Shown here one piece after another: positions 7,949 through 16,280 of a stretch of 53,240 bases of DNA (its first letter is position 1; every line of letters begins with the position of its first letter). Position numbers and translations under genes: made by a program. This DNA is from Candidatus Woesearchaeota archaeon (GTDB taxonomy: Archaea; Nanobdellota; Nanobdellia; Woesearchaeales; SKGA01), in assembly GCA_021734105.1 (NCBI GenBank), contig JAIPJP010000005.1, positions 1 to 53,240 of the forward strand. Reading direction: 5' to 3'. The notes under the pieces are model-generated. The model searched no databases, had not been told where the DNA came from, and saw nothing but the letters and a program-made list of their open reading frames with translations.

Positions 7949-9003
7949 AATTATTTTCTAAAACACAACAAAAGATAGGTCTTGCTCCTGGAACACTTCA
8001 GTATACAGGTAAAAAGACAACTGAGAAAATAAAAATAAAACTCTTCGATTATAATAAAGATGACTTCGCTGAACAGATAATAGATAATCATGCAGAACTT
8101 AAGAATTTTATTAAGCCAAATTTAGTTGCCTGGGTTAATGTAACTGGTGTACATGATACAGAATTAATTTCTTCAGTTTGTGACCAATTTAATATTCATC
8201 CATTAGTACAAGAAGATATTGTAAATACAAATCAACGTCCAAAGATGGAAATTGACGAAGAATCTATTTTCTTTGTTTTTCACCTCGTCCATGTCAATAA
8301 TGATTCTACACTGGAGTTTGAACAAATAAGTATGGTTCTTGGAAACGATTATGTTCTTACTTTTCAAGAAACTGAAAAAGATATTTTTGATCCCATACGT
8401 GAGCGAATACGAGGCACAAAATGGCGTATACGTTCTCGAGGAACGGATTATTTAGCTTACGCAATTATGGATTTAGTAATTGATCATTATTTTTATGTCT
8501 TAGAACTCTTAGGTCAACGAATTGAAGAATTAGAAACTGAAATTCTAAAAGAACCTACACAAGCAGTCTTTGAAAAAGTACATCATCTGCGGCGTGAGCT
8601 TGTAAAAATACGACGAGCAGTTTGGCCGCTTCGAGAAGTTGTTAGTCAATTTCACAAAAGCGAATCTAAGTTAATAGATAAATCGACAGCTATGTATATT
8701 CGAGACCTTTACGATCATACCATACAAGTAATAGATACTACAGAAAACTTTAGAGAAATGTCAAGTAGTCTAGTTGATATGTATATGACGGGCGTTTCTA
8801 ACAAGATGAATGAAGTCATGAAAGTATTAACAATAATTGCAACTATTTTCATTCCTTTAACATTTGTTGCAGGACTTTATGGAATGAATTTTAATTTCAT
8901 GCCAGAACTTGGTTGGCATTATGGTTATTTTGCGACTTTGGGCGTAATGGTTATTGTAGCTATTGCCATGATTAGATATTTTAGAAAAAAAGCTTGGATG
9001 TAA
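7945..9003 (+). CDS. corA: CorA-family magnesium/divalent cation transporter
   Basis: The 352 residues are the normal CorA length. The N-terminal alpha/beta domain includes VQEDIVNTNQRPK and the long stalk helix, followed by two C-terminal membrane helices. The signature loop YGMNF (near 319-323) lies between the two helices. The basic C-terminus (YFRKKAWM) is cytoplasmic. It starts at an ATGA overlap with the MscS gene and probably responds to ion balance together with it. Confidence 0.95.
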   Translation: MKLFSKTQQKIGLAPGTLQYTGKKTTEKIKIKLFDYNKDDFAEQIIDNHAELKNFIKPNLVAWVNVTGVHDTELISSVCDQFNIHPLVQEDIVNTNQRPKMEIDEESIFFVFHLVHVNNDSTLEFEQISMVLGNDYVLTFQETEKDIFDPIRERIRGTKWRIRSRGTDYLAYAIMDLVIDHYFYVLELLGQRIEELETEILKEPTQAVFEKVHHLRRELVKIRRAVWPLREVVSQFHKSESKLIDKSTAMYIRDLYDHTIQVIDTTENFREMSSSLVDMYMTGVSNKMNEVMKVLTIIATIFIPLTFVAGLYGMNFNFMPELGWHYGYFATLGVMVIVAIAMIRYFRKKAWM

Positions 9004-9024
9004 TTTTTTGGAGGTTAATGAACT

Positions 9025-9534
9025 ATGTTATTTGCTGAAAAACCAGTTTCCTATTATTGGGATTATTTTAAACTACCATTTTTTATTATGTTGGGATGGA
9101 CTGTATTAGGTTCTATTCTAGCATTCGTTGATTTTGCAACGTATCAGTCAATTTTTACCCCTTTAGTAGGAATAATTGTGCAAGTACTTCTCTTTGGCTT
9201 TGCAGGATTTACTTTATATGAAGATGCAAAAGATGCAACGTTAGGTCACGCGACGTGGTCTGGCGCATTAACGGGTGTAAGTATAGGGTTTATCAGTGCA
9301 GTAGTCTCCCTTATCTTGTTATTCACCTTGCCTGCAATGAGTCAAGTGATTGTTAATCAAGCTGCAGCAAAAGGAGTTACGCTAAGCGCATCACAAATTG
9401 ACATGATGAAATACTTATCATTTACCAGTTTAATTTCAGCACCGATTGTGAGTGGATTACTTGGAGCTGCTTGTGGTGTTGTTGGAGGTCTAGTTGCTAA
9501 GTATTTTGGAACTAAAAACAAGAAAAACAAATAA
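9025..9534 (+). CDS. Four-helix membrane protein of unknown function
   Basis: The 169 residues contain about four hydrophobic helices (near 19-38, 44-65, 85-107, 137-160) with small-residue packing motifs and a short basic C-terminus. It starts 21 nt after corA with a strong GGAGGT site 10 nt before the ATG, so it is the third gene of the MscS-CorA operon. No family is recognised; an accessory to the ion transporters is possible from context only. Confidence 0.7.
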   Translation: MLFAEKPVSYYWDYFKLPFFIMLGWTVLGSILAFVDFATYQSIFTPLVGIIVQVLLFGFAGFTLYEDAKDATLGHATWSGALTGVSIGFISAVVSLILLFTLPAMSQVIVNQAAAKGVTLSASQIDMMKYLSFTSLISAPIVSGLLGAACGVVGGLVAKYFGTKNKKNK

Positions 9535-9619
9535 TTTTTTTGGTTTATTTTTCTTTAACTTATAAGTATTCATTCTTATAATCCCAATGTTTTTATAGCT
9601 GAGCATATATGCCTTTCTT

Positions 9620-10465
9620 ATGAGACATGTGAATGATTTGAAGAGTGAACCTTCAAAAAGCAGAATAGTTTCTATTATTGTAGTTATAGTGGTAATTATT
9701 ATTCTTTTTGCAAGTATAAAAGTTGTAGATGATGGTCAAGTAGGTGTGAAAAAAACACTCGGCCATATAGCAGATGAAGAAGTAGATACGGGACTTACTT
9801 TAATTATTCCTATTATTCAATCCCTTGAAATTTATGATGTAAAAACTCAAGAAATAAAAGAAACGTCTATGGTTCCGTCCTCCGAAGGGTTGATTATTAC
9901 GTTGGACGTGAGTGTTCTTTATCGCTTGCAAAATGCAGAGGTTGCTGAACTTCGAAAATCGGTAAATAAAGATTTTAAAGAAACATTAATTATTCCCTAT
10001 ATTCGAAATGAAATACGAGATACGGTTTCAGGCTATGAAGCAAAAACTATTTACTCTCAAGAAGGACGTAAAGAAGTAGCATTACAAGTGCAAACTAATT
10101 TAGTTGAAAAATTAAGTGTTAGAGGTATACTTATTGAAGATGTGCTTTTAAGAGATATTAAACTACCTCAAAAAGTAACGCAAGCAATTGAGCTTAAACT
10201 CGAGAAAGAACAAGAATCACAACGAAAAGAATTTGAACTTATTTCTGCAACAAAAGATGCGGAAATTGAAGTTGCTCGAGCAAAAGGAGTTGCTGAAGCA
10301 AACAGAATTATTTCGGGTTCTATTTCTTCGCAATACATTCAGTATTTATGGGTGCAAGGATTAAATGATGGAAATAGTGAAGTTATCTATGTTCCAACAG
10401 AAGCAAACCTTCCTATACTTGAAGCAACAAGAAATTCTGGAATGGGATTGCCCATAGTAGAATAA
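9620..10465 (+). CDS. SPFH/Band 7 (prohibitin-like) membrane protein
   Basis: The 281 residues have one N-terminal membrane helix (about 16-34). The SPFH domain follows, starting VDDGQVGVKKTLG and including LDVSVLYRL, and then a long Glu/Lys/Ala coiled coil (about 190-245). This is prohibitin-like rather than stomatin-like in length and layout. SPFH proteins form ring-shaped membrane scaffolds and often control membrane proteases. A TATA-like TTTTTATAG lies about 27 nt upstream of the ATG. Confidence 0.9.
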   Translation: MRHVNDLKSEPSKSRIVSIIVVIVVIIILFASIKVVDDGQVGVKKTLGHIADEEVDTGLTLIIPIIQSLEIYDVKTQEIKETSMVPSSEGLIITLDVSVLYRLQNAEVAELRKSVNKDFKETLIIPYIRNEIRDTVSGYEAKTIYSQEGRKEVALQVQTNLVEKLSVRGILIEDVLLRDIKLPQKVTQAIELKLEKEQESQRKEFELISATKDAEIEVARAKGVAEANRIISGSISSQYIQYLWVQGLNDGNSEVIYVPTEANLPILEATRNSGMGLPIVE

Positions 10466-10522
10466 ATTATTTTTTTTCTTTCTTTTTCTGTAAGAATTCT
10501 GCATTCTATTTTATTTCTATCT

Positions 10523-11401
10523 TTACTCAGCGGATGCGTGTTCACGAAGGAAACTCTCAACAATATACTTTACAAACACTTCTTCTTCTTGAGTTTCATC
10601 GAATTTATCAAGTGCAGTGTAATAAGATTCTCTATTTTTATATTCAATAGTCATCATAGGATAATTGCTTCTGTTTAGTACATAATTAAGCAGCAATCGC
10701 GCAATCCGTCCATTACCATCAAGAAAAGGATGGATTTTTACAAATTTAAGATGTGTCATTGCAGCAAGCTCAACAGGATGCATTTTATTACGATGTTCTT
10801 TGAACCATTCAATGAATTCGTCAATAAGATAGGGAACATCTAAATAGTGAGCTGCTTTATAGCCTGCAACGCGAACATTAGCTTTACGAAATTTACCTGC
10901 GATACTTGGTTTAGCTTGTTTAAATAATTCCTTGTGCCAGTGCAAGATAAGTTCTTTTGTTAATGGTTTTTTAACGGTACTCATATTCATGAATACTCTC
11001 CAATGCGCGAAACTTTCAATATGATCTTTGAAAGGCTTTTCTGAAGGAACGTCTTTGTGGAATAAATCTTTAGTTTCTTCAGGAGTGAGCTTGTTTCCCT
11101 CAATTGCGTTTGTGTTATAGGTGAAATTAATACAGAAATCCATGAGTTGCTCGTCTTTAAGTTCTGGCTTATAGCTTCTAATTTTCTCAATAAGTTCAAA
11201 GGTCTCTTTATCTATACATATCCATTCTTTACTTTGCAAGTGAGCTAGAAAATCGAGCTTAAGTGTTTCAAGCTCGTGTTCACTAGGCTCTTGTCTACCA
11301 ATATATTTCTCTATCTTCTTGGTCTTGCCATTCTTTCTAACACTCTGTATAAGATAGTAGTAAGGAACTCCTTTGACCGTTTTAGTGCGTAGATATACCA
11401 T
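10523..11401 (-). CDS. Fic-domain protein (AMPylator/deAMPylator), class II inhibitory motif
   Basis: The 292 residues contain the Fic motif HPFLDGNGRIAR (214-225), with catalytic His214 and the anion-binding loop. An N-terminal inhibitory helix matches [S/T]xxxE[G/N] (TNAIEG, 97-102), so Glu101 should block ATP binding, as in class II Fic proteins. The N-terminal ~40 residues are basic and beta-rich. The likely activity is NMP transfer to a protein hydroxyl; the target is unknown. The TATA box near 11433-11445 lies about 38 nt before the ATG. It is transcribed away from tRNA-Ser. Confidence 0.92.
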   Translation of the reverse strand: MVYLRTKTVKGVPYYYLIQSVRKNGKTKKIEKYIGRQEPSEHELETLKLDFLAHLQSKEWICIDKETFELIEKIRSYKPELKDEQLMDFCINFTYNTNAIEGNKLTPEETKDLFHKDVPSEKPFKDHIESFAHWRVFMNMSTVKKPLTKELILHWHKELFKQAKPSIAGKFRKANVRVAGYKAAHYLDVPYLIDEFIEWFKEHRNKMHPVELAAMTHLKFVKIHPFLDGNGRIARLLLNYVLNRSNYPMMTIEYKNRESYYTALDKFDETQEEEVFVKYIVESFLREHASAE

Positions 11402-11524
11402 TTTCTATACTGAAATATTAATTAGCCCCCACTTATATATAAAGATTTGTTTTTGTGGGGCTAACGATTTCTAAAACGCAGTCTTTAAAAAGCCCGGTTT
11501 ACTCTCCAGAGTAATTCTATTTAT

Positions 11525-11652
11525 GCCAACGTCGCATAACCCGGTATTGCGCCGGCCTTGAGAGTCGAAAACTTGATGTTTTCGAAGCTTTAGGTCTTCG
11601 ACCAAAACAGCCGGTCCCTTTGGGATTCCCGGTTCGAATCCGGGCGTTGGCG
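11525..11652 (+). tRNA. tRNA-Ser(TGA) with a 46-nt intron
   Basis: The acceptor stem GCCAACG (11525-11531) pairs with CGTTGGC (11645-11651), and G11652 is the discriminator, as in archaeal tRNA-Ser. The anticodon stem CCGGC/GCCGG encloses a loop with anticodon TGA. A class II variable arm (TCCC-TTT-GGGA) precedes the T arm CCCGG-TTCGAAT-CCGGG. The intron is about 11563-11608 at the 37/38 site and holds a GTCGAA...TTCGAC helix. A TATA-like CTTTAAAAAG lies about 38 nt upstream. CCA is not encoded. Confidence 0.93.
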
Positions 11653-11699
11653 CTTTTTTTTCTCAAAAAAGGGACAACCAGTGAATTTCTAATTTTAAC

Positions 11700-11709
11700 G
11701 CGTTGGCGC
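11700..11709 (+). repeat. Partial copy of tRNA-Ser 3' end
   Basis: GCGTTGGCGC at 11700-11709 repeats the last bases of tRNA-Ser (11643-11652 and flank) after 47 nt of AT-rich sequence. Both copies are followed by T-rich runs. Confidence 0.4.
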
Positions 11710-11772
11710 CTCTTTTTCATAATAATTTTTATATATCAAGAGTTTTTTGAAAGCAGGGTTGAGGGGAATATT

Positions 11773-12339
11773 ATGATAATAGGTATAACAGGAACACTTG
11801 GAGCGGGGAAAGGAACCATTGTTGAGTATTTGGTGGGGAAGAAAGGATTTCATCATTTTTCTGCGCGAGCACTCATTAACGAAGAGATAACGAAGCGAGG
11901 ACTTTCTATTAATCGAGACAATATGGTTGCAGTTGCAAACGACATGCGCGCAAAACACTCGCCAAGCTGGGTTGCTGAAGAACTCTTTCTTCGAGCGCAA
12001 AAACTAGGTGGCGACTCAGTCATTGAAAGTCTTCGAGCAGTCGGTGAAGTAGAAAAATTGCGCGAGCAACCAGACTTTATTTTCTTTGCAATAGATGCTG
12101 ATAGAAAAATACGCTTTGAGCGAGTACAACAAAGAAATGATGTCCAATCAGACGATGTTGACTTTCAAAAATTCACCGAGCAAGAAGAATTAGAAATGCA
12201 ATCAACAGATCCAACAAAACAAAACTTATCGGCATGCATTAGCATGGCAGATTATGTTTTTCAAAACAATGGAACCATTGAAGAATTAGAAAACCAAGTT
12301 GAGGCGGTGCTTAATGAGCTCAGAACAAAAGAAAACTAA
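11773..12339 (+). CDS. P-loop NMP-kinase-like / dephospho-CoA-kinase-like protein
   Basis: The 188 residues start MIIGITGTLGAGKG with a Walker A loop GTLGAGKG (residues 7-14) and continue with a LID-like RFERVQQRND segment. The P-loop and the following HHFSARALINEEI resemble archaeal adenylate-kinase/dephospho-CoA-kinase-like proteins. The exact substrate is open, but the overlap with dCMP deaminase suggests nucleotide metabolism. The frame is open to 11620, but that part reads through tRNA-Ser; ATG 11773 has a TTGAGGGG site upstream and is chosen. The gene overlaps the next by 26 nt. Confidence 0.8.
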   Translation: MIIGITGTLGAGKGTIVEYLVGKKGFHHFSARALINEEITKRGLSINRDNMVAVANDMRAKHSPSWVAEELFLRAQKLGGDSVIESLRAVGEVEKLREQPDFIFFAIDADRKIRFERVQQRNDVQSDDVDFQKFTEQEELEMQSTDPTKQNLSACISMADYVFQNNGTIEELENQVEAVLNELRTKEN

Positions 12340-12844
12340 ACAAGAATTTGTTTCTAAACGAAACGATTATATTTCCTGGGATGATTATTTTATGGGTGTT
12401 GCTATGCTTTCAGCAATGCGCAGTAAAGATCCTAGTTCACAAGTTGGTGCTTGTATTGTTGATAAGCAAAATCATATTATTGGAACGGGCTATAATGGTT
12501 GGCCGATAGGAATTGATAATGATGCATTGCCGTGGGCACGACAAGGTGATCTACTTAATACAAAATATCCTTATGTAGTTCACGCCGAAGCAAACGCGAT
12601 TCTTAATGCGACACGAGATTTGCAAGGAGCAACCCTTTATGTGGCACTTACTCCTTGTAATGAATGTGCGAAACTTATTATCCAAAAAGGAATTAAAGAA
12701 GTCGTTTATATTAGTGATAAATATGCAGATGTAGATATTTTTATTGCGGCAAAGAAAATGCTTAACATGGCCGGAGTAAACCTACGACAGCTTAAACCAG
12801 CAGAATCAGAACTTATTATCGATTTTGAAAAAATAAATAATTAA
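12314..12844 (+). CDS. dCMP/cytidine-type deaminase
   Basis: The 176 residues contain the zinc site of the deoxycytidylate deaminase family: HAEANAIL (His and catalytic Glu, near 88-95) and PCNEC (near 112-116). Substrate-loop residues such as GTGYNGWPIG and the large insert before HAE are typical of dCMP deaminases, which make dUMP for thymidylate synthesis. ATG 12314 is chosen because GAGGCGGTG lies just upstream; an ATG-like start at 12299 adds five poor residues. It overlaps the P-loop kinase gene. Confidence 0.9.
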   Translation: MSSEQKKTKQEFVSKRNDYISWDDYFMGVAMLSAMRSKDPSSQVGACIVDKQNHIIGTGYNGWPIGIDNDALPWARQGDLLNTKYPYVVHAEANAILNATRDLQGATLYVALTPCNECAKLIIQKGIKEVVYISDKYADVDIFIAAKKMLNMAGVNLRQLKPAESELIIDFEKINN

Positions 12845-12898
12845 ATAATTTTTTTAGTGCTTTAGTTTATCTAACTAAATACGAGCGCTATTATTTCT

Positions 12899-14512
12899 TT
12901 ATTCAAAGCCTTCACCGGGATTGCCCCGTGATGATTGTTCTGGAACTCCTGCAACGATGACATCATCAATGCGCAGAATTAAAACAGCCACTTCGCTAGC
13001 ACTTGCGATAGCCTGTGTCTTTATTGGAAGTGGTTCAACAATACCTTCTTTAAAGGCATCGATAATTTTACCATTAAACACGTTAACGCCCGCCCATTTT
13101 TTTCCTTTATCGTGAGCAGCATTAAGATCAGAAATAATATTAATAGCATCAAGACCAGCATTTTCTGCAAGCGTTTTAGGAATAACCTCAATAGCTTTTG
13201 CGAATGCTAAAATTGCAAGTTGTTCTTTGCCTGATACTTTTTGTCCAAAATGCTGCAGGTTTCTTGTGAGTTCTGTTTCAGTTGCGCCTGCGCCACCAAC
13301 AACACGATGTGCTCGAAGCGCGCTTGCAACATTGCCTAATGCATCGTCTAGTGCGCGATTCACTTCATCAGCAGTATGTTCTGTTGTTGCCCTTACTAGT
13401 ATGGTAACTGCTTTAGGATTTTTGCAATCACGAACAAAGGTCATTTCTTCATCGCCGACTTTTACTTCTTCAACAAGACCTGCCTTTCCAAGATGATCTT
13501 TTTGTAAATCATTTACATTACTAATAATATTGCCTCCTGTTGCTCGAGCAATATTTTTCATATCGGATTTTTTTACTCGACGACAGGTATAAATACCGCG
13601 TTGCGCAAGGAGATACTGTACTACCTCATCAACACCCTTTTGACAAAACACGACACTTGCGCCAGTTTTTGTAATAGTATCAACTATTTTTTTAAGCATA
13701 TTTTCTTCCATATCCAAAAATGCTTGTAATTTATCAGGATCAGTAATTGAAATACGTGCGTCAGTTTCAGTTCTACGCATTTCTAAAGGAGAATCAATAA
13801 GCGCAATCTTTGCATTTTTTACAGATGTTGGCATGCCCGCGTGCACTTTTTCTTTATCAATAACAACACCTTCAATGAGTTCTGTTTCTTCAACACTACT
13901 GCCTACTTTTTTTTCAAGCTTTACATTATCGATGTTGATGTCTTCTTCTTCTTTGATTTTTTGAAGTGCTTTAACAACAATTGATGCAAGATGTTCTTTT
14001 GCACCTTCTGCAACTTTGCCTGTCATTGCAGTCATGGCAAGTTTATTAAGTGTTGTTGTATCTTTTTCGGTAATCATCTCACTCATATTAAGTAATATTT
14101 TTTGTGCTATTTTTGCAGCTTGACGATATCCTTTGATAATAACTGTTGGATGAATACCTTGCTCAAGTAGTTCTTCAGCTTTTTTTAAGAATTCGCCAGC
14201 AAGTACAACTGCAGTTGTTGTCCCATCACCAACTTCATCTTCTTGCGTTTTAGCAATCTCAACAATCATCTTAGCTGTCGGATGCTCAATATTCATTTCC
14301 TTAAGAATGGTTGCGCCATCATTAGTAATAGTTGCATCGCCAAGTGAATTAACAATCATTTTATCCATTCCTTGTGGACCGAGTGTTGTTCGAACAGTTT
14401 CAGCTACAAGTTTTGCAGCAAGAATGTTCATTCTTTGCGCGGTTCTTCCTTGATCTCGTTTGGTTCCTTCTGCGAGAAGATAATCGTTTGCGTTAGTATC
14501 TTGTTGACTCAT
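12899..14512 (-). CDS. thsA: Thermosome (group II chaperonin) subunit
   Basis: The protein has 537 residues from ATG 14512. Group II chaperonin signatures are [21 protein letters not shown] and the ATPase motif [12 protein letters not shown]. The helical protrusion that replaces GroES lies in the apical domain. The tail ends NPGEGFE rather than a GGM repeat. The frame extends seven codons to 14533, but the TATA box (14535-14544) is 27 nt before ATG 14512, so a leaderless start there is preferred. The product folds cytosolic proteins in a double-ring complex. No second subunit gene is visible here. Confidence 0.96.
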   Translation of the reverse strand: MSQQDTNANDYLLAEGTKRDQGRTAQRMNILAAKLVAETVRTTLGPQGMDKMIVNSLGDATITNDGATILKEMNIEHPTAKMIVEIAKTQEDEVGDGTTTAVVLAGEFLKKAEELLEQGIHPTVIIKGYRQAAKIAQKILLNMSEMITEKDTTTLNKLAMTAMTGKVAEGAKEHLASIVVKALQKIKEEEDINIDNVKLEKKVGSSVEETELIEGVVIDKEKVHAGMPTSVKNAKIALIDSPLEMRRTETDARISITDPDKLQAFLDMEENMLKKIVDTITKTGASVVFCQKGVDEVVQYLLAQRGIYTCRRVKKSDMKNIARATGGNIISNVNDLQKDHLGKAGLVEEVKVGDEEMTFVRDCKNPKAVTILVRATTEHTADEVNRALDDALGNVASALRAHRVVGGAGATETELTRNLQHFGQKVSGKEQLAILAFAKAIEVIPKTLAENAGLDAINIISDLNAAHDKGKKWAGVNVFNGKIIDAFKEGIVEPLPIKTQAIASASEVAVLILRIDDVIVAGVPEQSSRGNPGEGFE

Positions 14513-14534
14513 GCATAGAATAGAACGAGCCATT

Positions 14535-14544
14535 CTTTAAATAG
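14535..14544 (-). promoter_or_regulatory. TATA box that sets the thermosome start
   Basis: Minus-strand CTATTTAAAG is centred 27-28 nt before ATG 14512. Transcription should begin at about 14512-14515, downstream of the upper ATG at 14533. Confidence 0.65.
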
Positions 14545-14630
14545 CTTTTTGTTCAGATGTTACTCTTAAGAGAAGACATAATCTTTATATACTGTTCTTT
14601 CCTTAAGAAGTTTAAAAAGAGGTAGTGTTA

Positions 14631-15272
14631 ATGCCCGAAGATGATGAATACGAGTTATTGCCGCATGAAGAAGTGGAACAACTCCGACGAGATGTAGATA
14701 AACTCAAAAAAAATCCTTTTGGAGATGGTAAAGATAGCAGAGACCTTATTGCTTCTATAAATGATTTAAAACATGCTATCCAATCATTACATGCTCTTTT
14801 TGCGCAAGCAAACCACGAAATAGAACAAGATTTTCGATCAACAAGCATTAAAGACCATTTTAAAATTATTTCCAAACAAAATGAGCGCATAGCGGAAGGA
14901 ATTGTATCTGTTGCAAAAATGTTGGAAGGCCAAGTACAACCGAACACATCTACAACTTCTCTGCAGCCAGATGCGACACAACAATCACCATCAACCTCTA
15001 CGTCAATGGGATTATCTCAAGAGCCAATAACAAATCCTTTGCCGCCTAATCAAAACAATTTTTTATCGCAGTCTTCTCCAAATACTGTACCTCCCTTAAC
15101 ACCAAATCAAGCTCAACCATTTACTCAAGCTACAACACAACCTGAATCTCAAACATCGATGCAACCTCCCGCAGGTGGCGTGCCACCTTTACAAACAATG
15201 CCTCATGCAGGTCAGCAACCACCAACTATTCCACCACCTCCACCGCCAAAAAAGAAAGGACTTTTTAAATGA
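14631..15272 (+). CDS. Coiled-coil protein with Pro/Gln/Thr-rich tail
   Basis: The 213 residues consist of an acidic start, an amphipathic helical region (about 8-95), a low-complexity Pro/Gln/Thr/Ser linker (about 105-205) and a basic KKKGLFK end. Such linkers are flexible tethers. ATG 14631 is chosen over the GTG six nt upstream because AAAGAGGTAG lies at good spacing. A TATA box is near 14583-14590. The function is unknown. Its stop overlaps the next ATG (ATGA), so the two genes form an operon. Confidence 0.7.
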   Translation: MPEDDEYELLPHEEVEQLRRDVDKLKKNPFGDGKDSRDLIASINDLKHAIQSLHALFAQANHEIEQDFRSTSIKDHFKIISKQNERIAEGIVSVAKMLEGQVQPNTSTTSLQPDATQQSPSTSTSMGLSQEPITNPLPPNQNNFLSQSSPNTVPPLTPNQAQPFTQATTQPESQTSMQPPAGGVPPLQTMPHAGQQPPTIPPPPPPKKKGLFK

Positions 15273-15625
15273 TACCGCTTCTTAAAGAACAATTAATTGT
15301 ATCACTAGTACACGCAGCGCAACAACCTCATGTTCTTAGTCAACTAGAGCCGCGACTTGTTACTCACGTACAAACAAAAAATGCTCATCGTATTCACCGT
15401 TTCAGACAAAAAAAAACAAAACCAAATTCGCGAGTAACAAAAATTAGTTCTCCAGAAAAAAAACGAACGGTGATACATTCGATTGCAGAAGAGATAACTC
15501 TTGCTCGAGTTGTTGCAAAAGAGCTTTATGAAGATCAAGAAATAACTGAAGCGGACTGGCGAGCAACAAAAGCAATGCTTAAAAAATTATCAACTCAGCT
15601 CATGCAGAAAAAAATTGTGCATTAA
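15269..15625 (+). CDS. Basic helical protein of unknown function
   Basis: The 118 residues have a helical N-terminus, a strongly basic middle (HRIHRFRQKKTKPNSR) and a helical C-terminal half. Translation is coupled to the upstream coiled-coil gene by a 4-nt overlap, so the two probably work together. The basic segment could contact RNA or DNA. No family is recognised. Confidence 0.6.
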   Translation: MIPLLKEQLIVSLVHAAQQPHVLSQLEPRLVTHVQTKNAHRIHRFRQKKTKPNSRVTKISSPEKKRTVIHSIAEEITLARVVAKELYEDQEITEADWRATKAMLKKLSTQLMQKKIVH

Positions 15626-15673
15626 GTACTTTAGAATGAGTTGTAAAAAATAAAAAGAATTTTTTATTGCTTT

Positions 15674-15958
15674 CTATCCTAATGCCAAATCCATGTTAGC
15701 TACTTCAGCCTGGGTGACGCCATCAATTTCTGCTTTCATCTTATCGCAGATGCTATCAAAATCAGCGTTGTCATTCATTTCATACATGCCCATAACCAGA
15801 ACTTGCTTTAAGCCAAAAGCTAAAGGTTCAATTTTTGTTTGGGTATCGCCCTTTGCTCCAGCTTCCTTTGCAATCTTTTCAGCAGCAACTTTGATGCTTT
15901 CTACATCTGTATCAGGAGACTTTGGCATAAGTTTAAACGTTACAATTGCATTACTCAT
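15674..15958 (-). CDS. ef1b: Translation elongation factor aEF1B (EF-1 beta)
   Basis: The 94 residues match the archaeal EF-1 beta length (about 90). The ferredoxin-like guanine-nucleotide-exchange domain shows VTFKLMPKSPDTDVE, PLAFGLKQVLVMGMYE and an acidic end. It recycles EF-1A-GDP to GTP. A GAGGTG site lies at about 15963-15968. The zinc-ribbon gene is 15 nt upstream, an arrangement common in archaea. Confidence 0.95.
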   Translation of the reverse strand: MSNAIVTFKLMPKSPDTDVESIKVAAEKIAKEAGAKGDTQTKIEPLAFGLKQVLVMGMYEMNDNADFDSICDKMKAEIDGVTQAEVANMDLALG

Positions 15959-15973
15959 TATTCAGCACCTCAA

Positions 15974-16150
15974 CTAGTTAGGTCCTACAAAACCACATTC
16001 AGGACAGGTGTATTTTACTACAATTTCCCGAGACTTTCGGCTTCTATAAATAATCTGTTTACCGCAGTTAGGACAAGGAAAACTGGTCGAACCAATATCA
16101 TTGGTTAAAGCAGTATTAGTTGCTGAATCGTGTTTAATTTTGTCAGTCAT
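15974..16150 (-). CDS. Zinc-ribbon protein encoded upstream of aEF1B, 58 aa
   Basis: Two CPxCG knuckles (CPNCG at 26-30 and CPECG at 49-53) form a rubredoxin-like zinc ribbon. The Arg/Lys-rich strand between them (YRSRKSREIVVKY) fits the small archaeal zinc-finger family whose gene is conserved next to ef1b. A role near the ribosome is inferred from context. Minus-strand TTTATAAAG at about 16173-16182 serves as the operon promoter. Confidence 0.88.
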   Translation of the reverse strand: MTDKIKHDSATNTALTNDIGSTSFPCPNCGKQIIYRSRKSREIVVKYTCPECGFVGPN

Positions 16151-16280
16151 ACACGCTAAGAAGTTACACTCTCTTTATAAACGTTATGTCTGATTGGGGT
16201 TTGTTTAAAATATGCTATTGCTTCACTTAGTATATTGTTTTATCCAAAACATTTAAATTATTCTTCGCTCTTGAACTCGT

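Noticed and set aside
11620-11772. N-terminal extension of the P-loop kinase
   Set aside because: It would translate the 3' part of tRNA-Ser.
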